DNA from: Dermanyssus gallinae | Lineage: Eukaryota; Arthropoda; Arachnida; Mesostigmata; Dermanyssidae | DNA: 64,000 bases | Assembly (NCBI GenBank): GCA_003439945.1 | Contig: QVRM01002377.1 | Span: 1,376,001-1,440,000, forward strand | Direction: 5' to 3' | In this document: positions 23,516 through 34,331 of the stretch, in pieces | Layout of the letters: the number at the start of each line of letters is the position of its first letter | Numbering within the stretch: position 1 is the stretch's first letter | Program-made: the position numbers and the translations under genes | The notes under the pieces: model-generated | The model's database searches: none | Told to the model about the DNA's origin: nothing | What the model saw: only the letters and a program-made list of their open reading frames with translations

Positions 23516-24540
23516 CCGCTGGGGCATAACTCAAGGCACTAGGTCCAGGCTTGGGCTGGTCCACCTAGCTAGGGTACCTCTCACCGAAGCGGCATTCCCT
23601 TCTAAACTTCTAATGACAGACGTTGCAGTAAATACTCGCTCGCCCAATTTTTTCCCAACATCCTTGAGCAGTTTCGTCGTGAGCGACCCAGGGCGGGCTG
23701 CGCCCGGAATCTGCGTGCGTATGTTTTTACTTATATATTACTTATATTATTAAACGCACAACTTATTTTCTACTGCTTATTGTTTAAGTAGCTATCTTTT
23801 GTAAACGGCATTTGTGCAATATTCTGCGGCAAAACATATTCTTTGTTAATCCTCAGGCTCCAACGTAAACGCCTTCACTTTGAATCTGCTTACAACAATG
23901 AAATTTGCGGCAGCATACTTAACTCACTATGAAATTGCATGCACTGTCGTTGTTTTTTCATGTATTTGTTTATGATTTCTTTGATTCTTTGTTTCGTTTT
24001 CTTTACATACACTCATCAAGACTAGAAGCAAATACAAGAATAAGTAGCAACAACTTTGAGCTTTCCGTCGAGCTTCCGCACGCAGAAGTGTCTCGGAAGC
24101 TTCGTGCATTAGCGCAAATCACATCCCGTTCATTCTCTACTAGACGGTTTTTACAAAGATCAATTAAAGTAATTACATCGCTCTTACAGCCAGTTATTGT
24201 CGTCGGACCTTGGCCAAACGCGGACCAGCCGAATTAGCGCTGAGCGAAGGATACATCTACGATAAGCGCCATGTAGGCCCCGTCACCCAATATGTGAGCT
24301 ATACATGGAACGGTACATGCGGCCTTCACACATTGATGCCTACAATTTAATTTCTACACGTATCAATATAACTCAGTAACTACCATATATACATTATACA
24401 AAATAAATATATTGTCTTCTTCTTATTTTGTACATTAGTGCAATAATAATAAATCATAAAAATTAGATAGACAATAATAATATGCATAAAAACTAGATAA
24501 TGGTTAAATAATAACCATAACATAATTGTGTTTTTACGAG
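23516..24540. other. No gene seen
   Basis: Short frames only. Contains a second TATGTTTTTACTTATATAT near 23720 that resembles the left flank of the hairpin (23335-23350). Confidence 0.45.
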
Positions 24541-24640
24541 GGTACGAACTACGCCTTACTAGGGGAACGTGGACCCGTCATGCTCAACCACCGTTTTCCT
24601 ACAAGTGGTGACACCCGGTTATGCTGCCTAAGCTGGTACT
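24541..24640 (+). other. Possible LTR/primer-binding-site remnant
   Basis: ACAAGTGGTGACACCCGG at 24601-24618, after a C-rich leader, resembles the 'GTGGTGACCCCGG' seen just inside LTRs of some animal LTR retrotransposons. No gag, protease or second LTR was found, so this rests on one short motif. Confidence 0.2.
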
Positions 24641-24648
24641 ATACCCTC

Positions 24649-24667
24649 TATATATATATATATATAT
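24649..24667. repeat. (TA)n microsatellite, short
   Basis: About 9 TA units. Confidence 0.85.
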
Positions 24668-25450
24668 GGTTCGCATTGTAAGTAAAGCCAAATTATGAGA
24701 GTAAGTTCAAAAGAAAGCATAGAATAGATAATTGCGGCGGTGACACTGAGTGCCTGCTTTAGGATCTGATTGCTAGAGTCACTTGAAGAAAGGATACACG
24801 ATGGTGGTACAATGTAGGGTCCTTTCCGTTCCGTTTTAATGTCAATTGAAACTGCGTGCACTTGGTTTAACTGTGTATGATTAATAATACGAAGCCGTCT
24901 CTCGAAGCTGATTGTTAGATTAGCACAGCATTATCACCGAGTCATGCAATTACGATTCCACAACTTCGGTTTATTATTTAACCGATTCTTTGATCAGCCA
25001 ACACGAATAGTGGGTTGCTTAGCTAATATTACAATTTTAAATGCATCATAATATTTAGAGTATTGTCTTGTAAAAAGGGAATTGCGAGACACTTAGATTA
25101 GACCGACCAGCTCGAATTCACCTCCATGCGAGATTAAGTCATGAGCAGTCTGGTTAAAGATTTTGAAACGTCACCAAAAGACGTCACATCTCAGAGTGAA
25201 TCGTCGGCCCAGCTAGCCGATCAGCATGCGTTTATTTACTGATCAAGCTGATAATGATTCTACGAGGGCTCGGCTTAGGGCAACCTCTGCAAAACATGCA
25301 GTGCATCATTAGGAACCTTAATGGACGATGCCACTACAATGCTATGTGTTGGCCTTCGACTTGGTACGCCGCTCGCCAAAAACGACGGCAAGCTTGCCGA
25401 CGGGATGACTCTTATCCCCTCTGAACGAGGCCGGACCCTCATTTAAGGCG
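24668..25450. other. No gene seen
   Basis: Nothing recognisable in about 0.8 kb. Confidence 0.45.
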
Positions 25451-25451
25451 C

Positions 25452-25530
25452 AGCTGGGCACCTAACATCCCTGCGTGTAAAAACAATTTCCCGGGTTCAA
25501 ATCCTGAGACTGTTTTTTCTTTCAATTTAG
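25452..25530 (+). ncRNA. tRNA-like 3' half with B-box and T-run
   Basis: CCCGGGTTCAAATCCTG (B-box GGTTCAAATCC, 25494-25504) is followed by a TTTTTTC terminator-like run at about 25513. A weak A-box-like GCAGCTGGGCACC lies 40 bases before. It is not foldable to a full cloverleaf by eye. It lies about 60 bp upstream of the R1-like element. Confidence 0.4.
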
Positions 25531-25582
25531 CGTGTTTTTCGCAAGTAGCGAGATGTTTTTAAGCCGTGTCCCTCCGCGCAAG

Positions 25583-25770
25583 TAGCCGTGCAAGGGGCAG
25601 GGCATTCATCAGGATTAAGGACAGGCCGCTCAGCTGGACGCAAGGAGCCGGACAAGGGACAGGGCATTCATCCAGATTAAGGTCAGGGTGTTTAGCTGAA
25701 AAAGGACTAGGGCGTTCATCCAAACAAATACCGGGGCGCTTAGCCGGACAAGGAACGGGGCGATGAGCCA
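25583..25770 (+). repeat. Degenerate tandem repeat, about 3-4 units of 50-60 bp
   Basis: Units contain GGACAAGGGACAGGGCATT then CATCCAGATTAAGG then CTTAGC(C/T)GGA. They could be the 5' UTR repeats of the following R1-like element, which often carry internal promoters in LINEs. Confidence 0.7.
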
Positions 25771-25789
25771 GTAGCGATAGAGGATGCTG

Positions 25790-27415
25790 ACCCTAGACTA
25801 GAACTAGAGAAGAGAGACAAGGAAGATCCGCTGTTGTGCTAATTGGCCAAAATAATGGGGCTGATCGAAGAAATGTACAAGGTATTTTTAAGTACCAAGA
25901 ACATGCTAAGCGTAGTCAAAAAATTCAATGGAGCGGTTAAGGTTCATAGCAAGAGACGTAATACGGTCAGGAAAAGCATGACGTGCCGATGAACGGCAGC
26001 GAGCTGCGAATAAAAAGACCGACAAAACAGATATAAGTCATAAACGACTTGATCGCATGCTGCGTAACTGCAGATAACCTAAAAGACCTCCTTGTAAAAA
26101 ACAGCCAGATGATGCGTGCAACAACGGGTCCTACTTCAAAGCGAGCATTCTGAGGGAGAGTCTTCTTCGAGTCCTTATTGCCCGGGAGGAAGACTCGGCC
26201 GGTCACTTGTTTCCTTGGAAATCAGTTTTAGGGAACAGCTGGGGAATCGGGAAAGAAGGTCGGTGTGGTGCTGTCACGTATAATTGAAATGACGGGTGAC
26301 AATGGGCTTTCCACACCGCAAACTCGTTAGTGGCAATCTGTCTGCCAAAAGACACTACGCTATATTAGGACGGCGAGATGATTGATAAGCGGTCGCAGGG
26401 GCAATAGAGCTTCAGGAAAAATACGAAGCGCTGCATGAGACAGAACCTATCTCTTGCTACCTGACAAGCCAAGGAGAGGCTAAGGCGGTCAATAAGCTCC
26501 TCGAATGCATCGCACAAAGTCATAACGGTCAGATTGCTGTCACTCAAGGGGGAAGCAATAAGAGAGACACAACTTAACAGGCGAGGAGGGCCATAGGGGC
26601 ACCAAGCGGCACCTTGATTCTTCTTTAAAGTGAGGAAGGTGTCTCCTACGCTGACACGCTCAAGCGTCTCGGTAGCACGGTCGACCTGACAAAATACAAC
26701 GTGAAAGTTACGGGGGTCCAATGCTTAGCTAGCGGTGATACGCGATTGACAGTTGCAAAGCCGCAGAGAGTGCCTCCGCGTCTTTCTTCTTCAGAGGCTC
26801 TCACGACCAAGGGGGTGCACAGGTCTCCCGGGATGTGTCAACACTGCGCAGGTTTAAAATAAGGGACTTGCTCGAAGAAACGACGTAATAAGACGTTGCG
26901 AAGACGTTAAGAAGACAAGCGCTACAACAGATTTTAGACAGTGCTGCCCCGCTTGTGGTTGAAAAGCCTTAAAAGGGCTTTGTGACCAATGGTCGGCCGT
27001 GACTCGGTTAAACCACACTGACGTTGGATATAGGAAGCGTTCAATTTGGCTGAGCATCTTGCCCGATTTCCGAGTGGGTTACTGTGCCCACATGCCAAAT
27101 ATGCCATGTGAGAGTTGTGTACCAAGCACGAACTTGCACGTTTAAGCTGGTGGCAACAAACGCTGCCACAAAAGCGGTAAATCAGGTCACATCTTAAACT
27201 GTTGCATAAAGAACCCCTCATGCTGTAACTGTGGAGTTGTCGGACACTCAGCCAACTCCTTTGCATGCCCAAACTGCCAATCTAAAATAATAGAGGCCAG
27301 GCGCAAACGTGGCGGCGCGGGTCTAGTCCCGCGCGTTAGGTCAACGTCGCAGCTTTCCCAGACCCGACACCCCACCCGGATTCCCCAACAAACAATGCCC
27401 CAGATGATTTAGACC
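25790..27415 (+). pseudogene. R1-like ORF1 (gag) remnant with zinc knuckles
   Basis: The start of the frame is unclear. Near 25840-25960 the chain reads MGLIEEMYKVFL and VVKKFNG. The diagnostic part is at about 27150-27280: a CHKSGKSGHILNC knuckle followed by CCNCGVVGHSANSFAC and PNC. These CCHC knuckles match the C-terminal end of Jockey/R1 ORF1 proteins. Numerous stops and frameshifts lie in between. A TGA or TAG after the basic tail near 27410 would end it. Confidence 0.6.
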
Positions 27416-27429
27416 GCACAGTAAACATG

Positions 27430-28190
27430 CCTGCTGAGGACGACGACGGTTTTAAACAACCCTTGCGAACAAGGATTATACGGTCAGCGCTATTGGACCA
27501 ACGCGCTGCTAAGTCCTAAAACTACAATGACGCAATTTAAGGTAATTTAAGCGAACTGTAACAGAAGTTGTGCATCAAACCTAGTGCTGGATGAGATTGT
27601 GGCTAGAAGAGAAGCGGCTATTTCCTTTAACAGTGAGCTAAATGTTAATCTGGCCAAACAAAGCGTATCAACATGGGTGGTAGACGACCAAAGAAACACT
27701 TGTAGAGTTCAAAGCTCTTTAAGCTACTACCGAGCGACGGGCAGAGGTGCGGCTTCTTGCTTCTCATGAATTGCCATATATGGGATGGACCGTTTTAACT
27801 CATGTTATAGTAGCCCCAACAGAACGCTCGACGATCTTCTAGGCATGCTACATGGAGTGGTAGCTAGGAGCTGCTCTATGCCGCTAGTACTTTTTTCTGA
27901 AGATTTTAATGATGCTTCAACTTAATGGCGATCTACCGATATCAACAGAAGAGGTGCAGCGCTCATAGAATGGCAACGACATTAACAGGGGCTTAGATCC
28001 TATGTTTTACCGCGGTGGAATGGAATCGCACATAGACCTGACAATCTGCAAACGAGAGCATGCTTTTAATGTATTAAACTGGACCGTACTGCATGACGAA
28101 GAAAATCATAGCGACCGCTGCTGTGTAGAATTTGACGCCGGGAAAACCATCACCCTAACACCATCTCCGATTTTAAATAGGACACCGAGG
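27430..28190 (+). pseudogene. R1-like APE endonuclease remnant
   Basis: Fragments of the endonuclease are visible: LFSEDFNDAS near 27892 (from GDFNA), ESHIDLTI near 28020-28045 (from the S-x-IDLT block) and ENHSDRCCVEF near 28100-28130 (from SDH). Stops separate the pieces. It falls between ORF1 knuckles and the RT, as expected for ORF2 order. Confidence 0.55.
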
Positions 28191-28309
28191 TAGAAGCCAC
28201 AGGAAGCTCGCGCTCCGGGCCAAGTTGGCAAATATATTAGACTCAAGAGGGAGACTCGAGTGCGCCCAGGACTTGCAAAAAATGGTGCAAGAGGTTTGTA
28301 GCGAGGTGT

Positions 28310-30240
28310 AGAAAGACCGCGAACATCCCATGCGCTACCGGCCTGCCTTACCAAAATACTGGGGGAGCGAGGAGATTGCGTTAGCCTGTAGACGCTGCAT
28401 CTGGGCGAAAAAAAATCCACTAGGGCAAGGCGCAATAAAATGGATGAGGCTTTTGTCGTACAACTTTACCGTGAGTTTAGGCGCCTCAGGGCTTCCCTGC
28501 GCAAAGCTATAGCGGCAGGGAGCAAGGATCGCTGCTGGAAGGAGTTTTTATAAGAGCTAGAGGAGGATCCATGGGGTCGGCTCTGTTGTTGATACGTACC
28601 AGAAAACAAAAAGAAACAAAATCTTTCCCCTGATGAACGTCTTCGAGTAGTTAACAAGCTTTTTTTTCAACATCCTTTATTTGACAGGACAGTGTATGAG
28701 GTAGTAGCGGCCGAGGATTACATCCCAGAGGTAACCTTGGCGGAGGCACTCACTGCGGGGGAAAGATTAAAGGCCGGTAGGGCACCAGGCCTTGATGGCG
28801 TTCCGGTCTCGGCCACAAAAGTACTTTTCAAGGAGTTCCCGGATGTGGTGACTAATGTAGCGCCACACGAATACTCCGCCGGCTTGGAAGAAAGTAGAGC
28901 TGGTACTGATTGCGAAAGGAATTAACTCTTATAGGCCAATTTGCCTTGCTAGCACGCTGGTTAAAGGCATACAACCAATAGTCCGCGTGCGATGCTTTGC
29001 AGAGGGGCACGGCGGCCTCTCGCCGACACAATATGGGTTCCGAAAGGGTCGATAAGTCCTATCGGCCATAGAGCGGCAGGTTACTAAGGCAGAAGCCTCG
29101 CGCCAACCTCCGTCTAGGACTAGAGGCATGCAAAGGGTTGTTTTGCTGGCCGTATAAAATGCATTTAACAGTCTGCCCTGGAAGACACAATACTCAAAAA
29201 AGAGTCCCGCCCTATTTGCGGCGCGCAGTCTCGTCCTACCTGAGCGGGAAGTGCATAGTCAGTGAGGGCTCCGAGTTCGACATGACGGCCGAGGTTCCCC
29301 AATGCTCGGTCCTAGGACCCTTCTATGAAACCTAGCATCCGATAACGTTTTACGCCAAGACCATCTTCCAGAAGACACTGAACTGTTGGCATGCGCAGAC
29401 GACCTTGCAGTCCCGCCCAGGTCCAGTCCCACCCACCCCAGCAACTGAAACTAAAGGTCAACAACGCCCGGGCGGAGCTCGCTGGCTGGATGAGGGGGTT
29501 GACTTAACACTGGCGACGAATACAAGTGAGAGCATCCTCCTAATTGGGCCAAGAAAGTGTCCTTCCTTAAATCTCACTGTAAACGATCAGGAGATCAAAG
29601 TTGTCCAAACCGCCCGTTATCTTAGAATGCTTCTTTAAATAGACTACTCTGCGGATCACAATGGCCTACAGAACATTCAGCACAGCGGCCGCCCTTGTTC
29701 TGACTAGTACAGTCCCCTGGGAGTTGCAAGCAAATGAGCGACGCCGCTTGTGGGAAGACCCGGGAAAGGAAAAACGGAGGAAAGGAATATAACCCTTGAC
29801 ATTTGGTAGCCCGAATGGCACTTTCTTCAGAACAGTACGCCCGGGTACCGGGTAAGGATTCTGATCTTGAATATCAGGGCTTGGGTGTACCGGTCAGGTG
29901 GTGAGCTGACGTTCTACATGACTCAAGTCCTCACCGGACACAGTGTCATACTTGTTCGAAATTGGAAAAACCACATATCAATTCTGCAAGTACTACTGAA
30001 GCGAAACCGAGGACACGTCTGAACATACAATTTTGTGGTGCCCGGAACGGGCCTCTCAGCGCGTGGGTCTACTTAGGGCTGACGACGGCACCCTTGGAAT
30101 GCTTATACAGCTTATAATTAAGTCACGTTATAATTAAAGTCAGCTTATAATTAAGACGACTGGACTAGCTTTGCTCGCACTTTGGAGAACGTCCTGCGCG
30201 CCAAGGAGAAGAAAAAACGCTAATACATGACATCATCCCG
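28310..30240 (+). pseudogene. R1-like reverse transcriptase and C-terminal domain remnant
   Basis: After a linker (YWGSEEIALACRRCIWAK, near 28360) the RT starts: TLAEALTAGERLKAGRAPG-LDG at 28735-28800, then a palm-start block near 28930, FRKG near 29040, an AFNSLPW block near 29160, SSYLSGKCIVSEGS near 29235, AEVPQCSVLGP near 29290 and CADDLAV near 29395 (from YADD). The C-terminal domain shows TQVLTGHS near 29921 and a zinc remnant ending EHTILWCPERASQR near 30020-30060. The order is complete, but at least a dozen stops and shifts are present. Confidence 0.7.
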
Positions 30241-30360
30241 CGGGGCATCCCGGGATAACTCAATTCCTAAACTACTCTCCCCCTTCGATTGTTTGAAGTT
30301 ATGCTTATGCAGTTCCGATCGGTTGCGGGGATTGAGACATGACTGGCTTTTAGTGAGTTG

Positions 30361-30400
30361 GAGCCCCACACTACCGGCTCGCACTTGTAGACGAGTTCCC
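30361..30400 (+). other. R1-like 3' UTR motif, plus orientation
   Basis: GAGCCCCACAC at 30361-30371 (one change from GAGTCCCACAC), preceded by TTTTAGTGAG. It ends the R1-like element that begins near 25580. Confidence 0.6.
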
Positions 30401-30439
30401 TGCGGTGGTGTTCGCGTGTGCGCACCGTATTATTCAGTT

Positions 30440-30530
30440 AATCCTTTAAAACTGCACATGCGTTACCTGCAACTAGTGTGGAATTCACAAACCTTCTAAA
30501 CCCAAATCCCTCCCCACCTTTTTGGGCATG
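30440..30530 (-). other. R1-like 3' UTR motif, minus orientation
   Basis: GAATTCCACAC at 30476-30486 on the minus strand, with GGGGAGGGATTTGGGTTTAG upstream. The two tails of opposite orientation are about 100 bp apart, so two R1-like 3' ends face each other here. No coding part of the minus-strand element remains. Confidence 0.55.
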
Positions 30531-31479
30531 GCGTAGCATAACCCCGACACTGTGGGAAGTTTACTTCTTACAGTGTAGTAACTGGTCCAAATGACAGTAG
30601 TGCTCTATTATACTTGTATAGGTGTATTGTATGTCCAGTTCAAAATCGCATTACTTAGCCGTAAGGAATTCGTATGGTAAAATGTGCCTCTTGGCTCTCG
30701 CAAATTATTAATACTAATAGAGACCGACATGCGCACTCCCCTCTAGTAGTTATCATAATTGCTCCTATTAATGATTCGTGCTCGCCCTTCGATGATGACA
30801 CAGTAACCAGGACGAAACAAGGCATTGCCGTTTAACATAAACGATTAGCTACGACTATGCTAGCCTTGTGCATACGTAAACCATCTATGTACTCCTTATC
30901 ACGGTGTCCTGCCCGGGTCTCTACACGGTCGATGGTTATTTTCGTCAAAAAGGAAAAACACATCCAGTTTATAGCACTCGCTCCAGTTTATAGTTGGCAC
31001 CATTCATTATAGTAGATATTTTAGTGAATTATCAGATGAGTTAGTTGTTAAGAACGACTGAGTCTTGGCTGAGCAGTTATGTTGCAGAAATCAAACAAAA
31101 TGATATGCCGATTGATTTTTATCGAAATTGATTCCAGATAAAAATAATCTATTAATATATTAATACTTCATATGAACAGCTATGTGGTGCCATTTATACG
31201 TTTAAGAAAGAAATTATTGAGATCAAGATCTGATTGCCTTGATCGTGCGTTTGAGAACCCAACCAAGCCTACTTCAAGTAGTTTCCTTAGTTTGTGTATT
31301 CCTTGATGACTGCAAGCATTTGTGGCTTATTTGATAATAAACACTATGGTGGATATCGCATTTTAAAAAGGTCAATCATTTGTTCTTGTTTATAATAAAG
31401 CAATTCAACGACTTTTTACAGGATTACCTAGTCCGTTCGTCGCTATTACCAAGTTGCAAGAACTCTGCTTTGTTTACTT
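30531..31479. other. No gene seen
   Basis: About 0.95 kb of A/T-rich sequence without motif. Confidence 0.5.
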
Positions 31480-31654
31480 TTACGAACTTGACAAGCTGGT
31501 TTTTTTGCGGGATCTCATTGAATATATTAGAGATCATTAAAGGCATTTTACAGGAAGGACAAGTTATTATACATGACGGTGCCGCTAAACACATGACGAT
31601 CTTACAGACCACTGGTGTTGCCCAAGGTGATAATCTTAGCCCCCTGCTGTTTTC
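31480..31654 (+). pseudogene. Older family A LINE, RT fragment, 5' part
   Basis: The frame contains LNILEIIKGILQEGQ and TTGVAQGDNLSPLLFS, the same block as 17895-17955 in the most complete copy. It stops dead at LFS (31654), where a younger element begins. The next expected residues (VLV) appear at 34332, so this is the left half of a split element. Confidence 0.85.
31647..31654 (+). repeat. Target-site duplication, left (CTGTTTTC)
   Basis: Eight bases identical to 34324-34331 flank the inserted family A element. Removing one copy plus the insert restores the older RT frame. Confidence 0.9.
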
Positions 31655-31664
31655 TGAGCACCGA

Positions 31665-32106
31665 GGTTAGCTTCACCTTCCTCCCGCTCACAAACATCCA
31701 GCATAAGCTGATGGAGCGCCAAGAGTACTCCTACAAGGGCGAGCCGGGGGAAAAAGTAGCCTTAGCCATTGCGCGCAAGGTGAACACTTTTTTAGGGGTG
31801 AGCTTCCAGAAGCAACCCCGGGCGGCCGATCAGGGCCGAAGGGACAAGGGCAGCCGCGTCTCGCAGGAGGAAGTGTCCAAAAAGTCACCGCTCGTAAAGC
31901 CCAGGAAATAATATCCGCAGCCCTCCAGCGACCGCCAGCGTCGTGGCAACAAGGGCGACAGACGGGGCGGGAGGCAGCCCCGCAGCAACCCCAGGGAGGA
32001 CTTCAGGGATTACCGCGCGCCGCCTCGGGAGACGCTGCAGCAGCTCGTCATGCAGGCCGTCCAGGTGGCGATGAGCAAGCAGAGAGGTTCGAGCAAAAAA
32101 GACTAG
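31665..32106 (+). pseudogene. Family A ORF1 C-terminal part (esterase end plus basic tail)
   Basis: The frame reads FLPLTNIQHKLMERQ, then GEPGEKVALAIARKVNTFLG, matching the end of the ORF1 esterase-like domain of the 14801 element (YDDISANKIANVL...VG). A basic tail follows, ending at a stop near 31911; a shifted frame continues with an Arg-rich segment and AMSKQRGSSKKD to a stop at about 32104. The front of ORF1, with the PHD finger, is missing because of 5' truncation. Confidence 0.65.
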
Positions 32107-32129
32107 GACACTTCCAGGTCTCGGAGCAG

Positions 32130-34246
32130 TCTCCGCTCGAGAGACTAAGAATTGTCCAATGGAACTGCGAGGGTGCCTCGTCACTGGCACTCATCGTTCC
32201 CTCATGTGTAGAGGGCATTGACATCTTAGTGCTGACCAAGACCTGGGCCTTGGCCTCTCCCGAACTCCCCGGCTTCTACGAAGTTCATGCCCTCGCACAG
32301 CGGCAAGCTGGCCGCGGCAGGGCGAGCAGTGGAACGTCCGTGTTCTACACGCAGCGAGTTGGAGAGGTGGAGGTCAAGATCTCCGAGGACAACCTGGTCG
32401 TTCTACAAGGTGTTCGCGTCAACTTGATCGCGAGTTATGTCCGGCCAGAGAATAAGGATAATACGACTGTGATGGTGGAAAAACTCACCCGTTGCTTCCA
32501 AGCCATGGACAACGACGCCCCCATCGTGACGGCCGGAGACTTCAATGCGAGGCTGGATCTGCCTGACTCACAGCGCACCTTTTCGGACCTCGGCTGCTGT
32601 TGGCCATTGACACGGCCACCCCCACCTTCGAGGGCTTCATGGGATTGTCAATCGTCGAGATCTTCGCCACCAGTTTACATCCCGATAGAGTCGTCTACTT
32701 GGCTGACAAGAACCCCCTGCAGGAGGGCAGGCAGATCAAGTGGCATGCGTGGCCTCGAAGTGTGGCTCCCCCGGCAACCAACTGCGACTCCACGACGTCT
32801 GGCCCCACCCAGGCATCTTGACGCGCGTCGCCTCCTGGAGAACGTGGCCGCGCTGTTCCCACAAAAGTCCCGACTACTGCAAGCGGCAGAGGAGCAGCCC
32901 TACAAGTGGGTCCCTCGGTCGGGCAGAAGGACTTGCCCGATTAGACAAGGCTTTATCTCCGACCACTTCTGCGGCATGGTTGCCTCTGCGGAGGCCGTGC
33001 CAAGAGGTGTGCCGGAATACTACGCCGCTTGGGATGAGCCAACCCAGATGATGAGAGACCTTCTCTCCGCCGAGTTCTCCGTCGGAGAGGTCCTTACAGC
33101 CCTCCGCCGTCTCCGCTCCAACAAGGCATCTGAATCCGACTTCGTCCGCAAGAAGCACCTGAGGGAGGCCATGGTCATGGCACCGTGCTGTACGAGCCTG
33201 TTCAATGCTTGTCTTCGCCACGGCCGCATCCCCTCGAACTGGAGCAGCGCTCTGCTGTCGGTAATACAAAAGGGGAAGGGGAATCCCAAACTTCCAACCT
33301 CATGGAGGGGCATCGCAAAGAAAAGCTGTTGTTACAAGCTGCTCTCCGCAATCTTGACCACACGGCTATCAGCGTTCTTAGAGGGTCGCGGGGTAATTCC
33401 GGAAGAGCAGTATGGCTTCCGAGCTGGGCGGTCTACGTCAGATGCCTGCAGCTTCCTGATCGATGACGTTCAGCGGGTACTTCAATGCGGAGGCGCCTTC
33501 ATGTACGCCGTCTACGTGGACTTCCACTCAGCGTTCGACTCGGCAGCAAAAGATCATTGCTAAGCTGGTCGAGGCAGGTGTGCACTCCAACATTCTGCAT
33601 CTGCTGGCGGCTAAGAGAACCCCATCTCGATCGACGACGGCGTGGCCGAACTCGACCCCTTCCTGCAGACGACGGGCTTCGCACAGGGCGACAACCTGAG
33701 CCCTCTGTTGTTCTCAGTGCTGCTGGCCGACCTTCCTCGCCAGGTGGACGGCACCTGCAATATGGTGCAGGTCCTGATGTACGCTGACGACGTAGTGCTC
33801 TACATCACGTCAAGGTTCCATCTGCGGCAGTCCCTGGCAAGGCTCGCGACCTATGTGCAGGGCGAGATCAACCTGTCCAAGACCGAGGCTATGAAGTTCC
33901 GCAAGGGAGGTCGAGTAGCTGGCAACGACACTCGGCGGCTTGCCTCGACGGAGCTCAAATATGTCAAAAGCTTCAAGTATCTCGGCATCGTCATCCCCTC
34001 CAACGGCCGTTCATTCACAGAGCACATCACGGATCGGGTGAGGAACACGCTAGTGGCATCTGTTGGGATACAGAAGCCGCAGCTGCTTTCTCTAAAGACT
34101 GCTCTCGGCGGTACACGGGTTTCACCACGTCCTGTGCGGAACACACTGCTTCCACAATCCTCATCCATCATGTATATGTACTCGCTGCGGGGCCTACTGC
34201 ACAAAGTATCACGGGGCAATTTGCCCACGTGTAGTCTTATTAGGTA
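32130..34246 (+). pseudogene. Family A ORF2 of the nested copy: APE and RT with intact YADD
   Basis: The endonuclease begins near 32150 (IVQWNCEGAS) with ILVLTKTW, VTAGDFNARLDL and, in a shifted frame near 32600, a TPTFEGF...VEIFATS block. The main frame 32229-33563 then continues into the RT: NKASESD (from KAPGPD), VIQKGKGNP, WRGIAKKS, FRAGRST and VYVDFHSAFDSA. A one-base shift at about 33560 leads to AQGDNLSPLLFSVL, MYADDVVLY (YADD at 33780-33791) and YLGIVI. A deletion near 34107 joins SLKTALG directly to the tail, which reads in another frame C-I-C-x2-C-x3-C-x2-YH-x3-C. Catalytic RT residues are preserved, but frameshifts prevent full translation. Confidence 0.88.
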
Positions 34247-34323
34247 GCCTCTCGCAGTGATATTGTTTTTATTATACCATTGACTATGTACCTAACAAAG
34301 ATGATTTTAATAAATAAATATAA

Positions 34324-34331
34324 CTGTTTTC
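34324..34331 (+). repeat. Target-site duplication, right (CTGTTTTC)
   Basis: Matches 31647-31654 exactly. Confidence 0.9.

Larger units (their letters stand above)
25580..30400 (+). mobile_element. R1-like LINE (family B), near full length, heavily decayed
   Basis: In order along the plus strand: tandem-repeat leader, a gag-like ORF1 with zinc knuckles ending near 27415, APE endonuclease remnants (27580-28170), RT (28690-29640), C-terminal CCHC remnant (29940-30060) and the 3' UTR motif at 30361. The length of about 4.8 kb fits a complete R1-group element. Every ORF is broken by many stops and shifts, so it is one of the oldest insertions here. Confidence 0.75.
31655..34323 (+). mobile_element. 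Younger family A LINE nested in an older copy
   Basis: A 2669-bp insertion with 8-bp target-site duplications. It is 5' truncated inside ORF1 and carries most of ORF2, with an internal deletion near 34107, and ends in TTTTAATAAATAAATATAA. Its coding part is strikingly G+C-rich next to the A/T-rich surroundings and older copies, consistent with recent arrival before base composition drifted. Confidence 0.9.

Noticed and set aside
24541..24640. LTR retrotransposon
   Set aside because: Only one short PBS-like match. No second LTR and no gag, protease or integrase motif nearby. Listed at low confidence only.
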